From NCBI GenBank assembly GCA_002747395.1, contig PDPE01000026.1, positions 62,001 to 126,000 on the forward strand: a DNA stretch of 64,000 bases, written 5' to 3'. Of this stretch, positions 61,672 through 64,000 are shown one piece after another. Under the pieces are notes generated by a model that was not told the DNA's origin, searched no databases, and worked only from the letters and a program-made list of their open reading frames with translations. The position numbers and the translations under genes were made by a program. Numbering within the stretch: the first letter of the stretch is position 1; each line of letters starts with the position of its first letter. The DNA comes from Pseudomonadota bacterium. GTDB taxonomy: Bacteria; Pseudomonadota; Gammaproteobacteria; Pseudomonadales; Oleiphilaceae.

Positions 61672-62727
61672 ATGAAAAAAACACGAGCTACCGTATCGGC
61701 TCCGTTTTTTTTACCTGATTTATGCCGGGTAAATGCCGTCTTTCTGCTGGTTATTGTTACGCAGCTGCTGGCATTTCTTTTCACTCTGATCGCCCCGAAC
61801 AGCAACCACTTTAGCTGGAACTACCTTGGTCTGGTATCATTGTTTGGCCACTGGACAGTACTGACCTGTGCGGCGTTGTTGTGTGTCAGCAGGCAATGGC
61901 TGGCCAGTATTTCGCTGAAAATCTCTTCATTGCTTTGTCTTTTGATTATTCTTGCCGTCACTTTTGCTTGCAGCCTGCTGGCGTATTCTGTTTTCGAGTT
62001 GGCGGCAAATGCCGATTTTGAGTGGTTTCTGTTTCGTAATATGACTGCATCAGCCGTGATTGGCAGTTTCATTTTGCGCTATTTTTATCTGCAAAATCAA
62101 TGGCGTGAGCAAAAACACGCCGAGCTGAGAGCCAGGCTTGAAGCGTTACAATCACGAATACGACCACACTTTTTGTTTAACAGCCTCAACTCGATTGCCA
62201 GTCTGATTGCCGTTGACCCGGCCAGGGCAGAAGATGCCATACTGGATTTGTCTGAAATTTTTCGTGCGACACTAAAAACCGACAGGTTACAGATTCCCTT
62301 GTCAGAAGAACTGGACTTGTGCGCGCGATACCTGAATATTGAGCAACTGCGTCTGGGTGATCGGCTCAGGATAGAATGGTTCATTGATAAGCGGGTTCAA
62401 AACATGGAGATTCCACCCCTGATGCTTCAGCCTCTGGTTGAAAATGCGGTGTATCATGGCATTCAACCGCGAAAAGAGGGGGGGACGATCCGGGTAAGGA
62501 CAGAAAAAAAGGCCGACTTTGTTTATATTATGATTTCCAACCCTTCCGACCCGGAATCGGGTGGCCGAAAAAACAGTCAGAGAGCCGCCGGAAATCAAAT
62601 CGCCATCGAGAATATTCGACATAGAATCACCACATTGTACGGAGAGCGCGCCGTTCTCAAGTGCAGTCTGCACAATAATCAATACGTCGTTACCTTGCGC
62701 TTTCCGGTCATGGGAGGGGAGAACTGA
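61672..62727 (+). CDS. LytS-type sensor histidine kinase (AlgZ/FimS-like)
   Basis: A 351-residue sensor kinase with four N-terminal membrane helices (about 22-42, 52-72, 83-108, 120-140). A His_kinase domain follows with the phosphoacceptor His166 in RIRPHFLFNSLNS and the ATP-binding parts PPLMLQPLVENAVYHG and GNQIAIENIRHRI. It pairs with the adjacent LytTR regulator (GTG start directly after the stop). In Pseudomonas the same pair, FimS/AlgZ-AlgR, controls twitching, alginate and virulence traits; here the regulated genes are unknown. Confidence 0.92.
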   Translation: MKKTRATVSAPFFLPDLCRVNAVFLLVIVTQLLAFLFTLIAPNSNHFSWNYLGLVSLFGHWTVLTCAALLCVSRQWLASISLKISSLLCLLIILAVTFACSLLAYSVFELAANADFEWFLFRNMTASAVIGSFILRYFYLQNQWREQKHAELRARLEALQSRIRPHFLFNSLNSIASLIAVDPARAEDAILDLSEIFRATLKTDRLQIPLSEELDLCARYLNIEQLRLGDRLRIEWFIDKRVQNMEIPPLMLQPLVENAVYHGIQPRKEGGTIRVRTEKKADFVYIMISNPSDPESGGRKNSQRAAGNQIAIENIRHRITTLYGERAVLKCSLHNNQYVVTLRFPVMGGEN

Positions 62728-63480
62728 GTGAGCCAGGCTATATCAAGGGTATTGATTGTAGATGATGAGCCGTTGGCCAGGGATCGGTTGCGGCGTCTGA
62801 TCGAGCAGACAGAGGGCTATGAGGTCTGTGCCGATGCTGAAAACGGTGAGCAGGCGCTGGTAAAAACTGCCGACTTTTTGCCGGATATTATCCTGATGGA
62901 TATACGGATGCCGACGATGGACGGTTTGGAAGCGGCGCGACAAATCACTCGCGCCGATGACAGCCCGGCTATTATTTTTTGCACCGCCTATGATGACTAT
63001 GCCATAGAAGCGTTCCAGGTGCAGGCGATTGGTTACCTGATGAAGCCGGTGCGACTTGAGCATTTGCAGCAGGCCTTGAGTCAGAGTGCCCGCCTGAATC
63101 GATTGCAGAGAAAAACAGTAGACGGATTGGCTGAAAATGGCAGTCGCCCCGAGTATTTCGTCGCACATACCTATAAAGGGTCACAGTTGATAGAGATTCA
63201 GTCCATTCAGTATTTTATTGCGGATCAGAAGTATGTCACCGTGCACCACAACAGGGGCGAGACCCTGGTTGACTCCACATTGAAAGAAATCGAAGCCCAG
63301 TTTCCGGAAAGGCTGTTGCGGATTCATCGAAGTACCCTGGTGAACGTCGGTTATGTTGAAGCCTTGCACAGGGAACCGGACGGAGTGTGGCATGTGGTAT
63401 TGAAAGATGAGTCGGAAAAACTGCAAGTCAGTCGTCGCCACGTGCAGGCAGTCAAGAACTGGATTGAAAAGAAAAAATAG
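62728..63480 (+). CDS. algR: LytTR response regulator (AlgR-like)
   Basis: A 250-residue response regulator. The receiver domain (about 7-125) has VDDEPLAR, phosphoacceptor Asp58 in ILMDIRMPTMDGL, and Lys in YLMKPVR. The LytTR DNA-binding domain (about 145-248) has YKGSQLIEIQSIQYF, DSTLKEIEAQFP and RIHRSTLVN. GTG 62728 follows the kinase TGA without a gap. The algZ-algR-hemC order with divergent argH matches Pseudomonas. Confidence 0.93.
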   Translation: MSQAISRVLIVDDEPLARDRLRRLIEQTEGYEVCADAENGEQALVKTADFLPDIILMDIRMPTMDGLEAARQITRADDSPAIIFCTAYDDYAIEAFQVQAIGYLMKPVRLEHLQQALSQSARLNRLQRKTVDGLAENGSRPEYFVAHTYKGSQLIEIQSIQYFIADQKYVTVHHNRGETLVDSTLKEIEAQFPERLLRIHRSTLVNVGYVEALHREPDGVWHVVLKDESEKLQVSRRHVQAVKNWIEKKK

Positions 63481-63719
63481 CTTTGTCTGGTGCCTGTATT
63501 CCAACAAAACATCAGGACAAAACGGGGCAAAAGGTTTATTCTTGCGGGTCTTGTTTGATCATCTGGCAGGTTCGGGTGCGCTTGAGGTCGTTTCCTGGTG
63601 CCCGGTATGCCTGATATCAATCCGCCACGCCGGCCAACTGTCAACCGGGTAACTACTGGCGGCCGACTGATGTAAAAGGGAACTGGCTGACACCGGCCTT
63701 ATCAGGATACTCTTTATTT

Positions 63720-64000
63720 ATGACTACTCGGCAGAAGCTTATTATCGCAACGCGAACCAGCGCCCTGGCCATGTGGCAGGCAGAGCATATCAGGGCGCGA
63801 TTGGAATCACTGCACCACGGATTGCACGTCGAACTCCTGGGTATAAAAAGCAGGGGCGACAAGATTCTGGATGTGCCCCTGGCCAAAATTGGCGGTAAGG
63901 GGTTGTTTGTGAAAGAGTTGGAGCAGGCCTTGCTGGATGGTCAGGCAGATATTGCTGTCCACTCCATGAAAGACGTACCGATGGAATTTCCGGAGGGGCT
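63720..64000 (+). CDS. hemC: Hydroxymethylbilane synthase, 5' part
   Basis: The first 93 codons of HemC, which runs off the window. It polymerises four porphobilinogens in heme synthesis. Family marks are [56 protein letters not shown] and [18 protein letters not shown] 63720 follows AGGAT. It lies 239 bp after algR; the gap shows no gene. Confidence 0.95.
   Translation, partial: MTTRQKLIIATRTSALAMWQAEHIRARLESLHHGLHVELLGIKSRGDKILDVPLAKIGGKGLFVKELEQALLDGQADIAVHSMKDVPMEFPEG

Noticed and set aside
61672..63480. Alginate regulation by the AlgZ/AlgR-like pair
   Set aside because: Synteny supports orthology, but no alginate genes are in the window, so no target was assigned.

Overview
The window is chromosomal DNA of a marine-type gammaproteobacterium, most likely from the broad Pseudomonadales / Oceanospirillales / Cellvibrionales group. 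The evidence is gene order and content: argH divergent from an AlgZ/AlgR-like LytS/LytTR pair followed by hemC; lptM-lysA-dapF-DUF484 near a class I adenylate cyclase; ppx divergent from trxA; rsd next to dsbB; and a ribosome modulation factor. A glucosylglycerate (compatible solute) locus points to a saline habitat. No phage, plasmid, IS or CRISPR locus was found.

Region 1 (0.3-10.1 kb, minus strand) is the accessory part. It holds a carnitine/choline-family acyltransferase, a 2406-residue single-module NRPS-PKS (TE-A-PCP-KS-AT-KR-ACP, no condensation domain) and a VOC/methylmalonyl-CoA-epimerase-like protein. The domain order predicts that one carboxylic acid is activated, extended once with malonyl and reduced to a 3-hydroxy acid. 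If the starter is glycine betaine, the product is carnitine, the substrate of the neighbouring acyltransferase family. I regard this as the most interesting system here: a possible assembly-line route to carnitine or acylcarnitine. A 43-bp near-identical sequence with a -35/-10-like arrangement lies about 85 bp upstream of both the acyltransferase and the VOC gene, suggesting shared control. A 9 x 9-bp minisatellite sits just beyond it.

Region 2 (10.3-17.4 kb) holds small metabolic and envelope genes, tRNA-Arg(TCG), an acetate kinase fused to a PduL-type phosphotransacylase, and an unlisted 38-residue membrane protein. Region 3 (17.5-29.3 kb) holds a diguanylate cyclase, DUF484, dapF, lysA, lptM, an inserted ccdAB toxin-antitoxin pair with a perfect palindromic operator, cyaA, and a PAS-GGDEF-EAL protein with a degenerate EAL domain.

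Region 4 (29.3-36.9 kb) is the glucosylglycerate locus: phosphoglucomutase, a GH13_18 phosphorylase, glucosyl-3-phosphoglycerate synthase, a HAD phosphatase, and divergent glucokinase. Synthesis and phosphorolysis of the solute are thus encoded side by side. Region 5 (36.9-54.3 kb) is mostly housekeeping: rep, a REC-GGDEF-EAL protein, tex, gshA, rmf, dsbB, rsd, an FKBP isomerase, an ABC-F ATPase, ppx and trxA. Region 6 (54.3-64 kb) begins with an 800-bp hairpin-rich gap where rho would normally follow trxA. A LysM protein without a signal peptide follows, then a phosphomannomutase / methyltransferase / acyltransferase group, a universal stress protein, argH, the algZ/algR-like pair and the start of hemC, which runs off the window.
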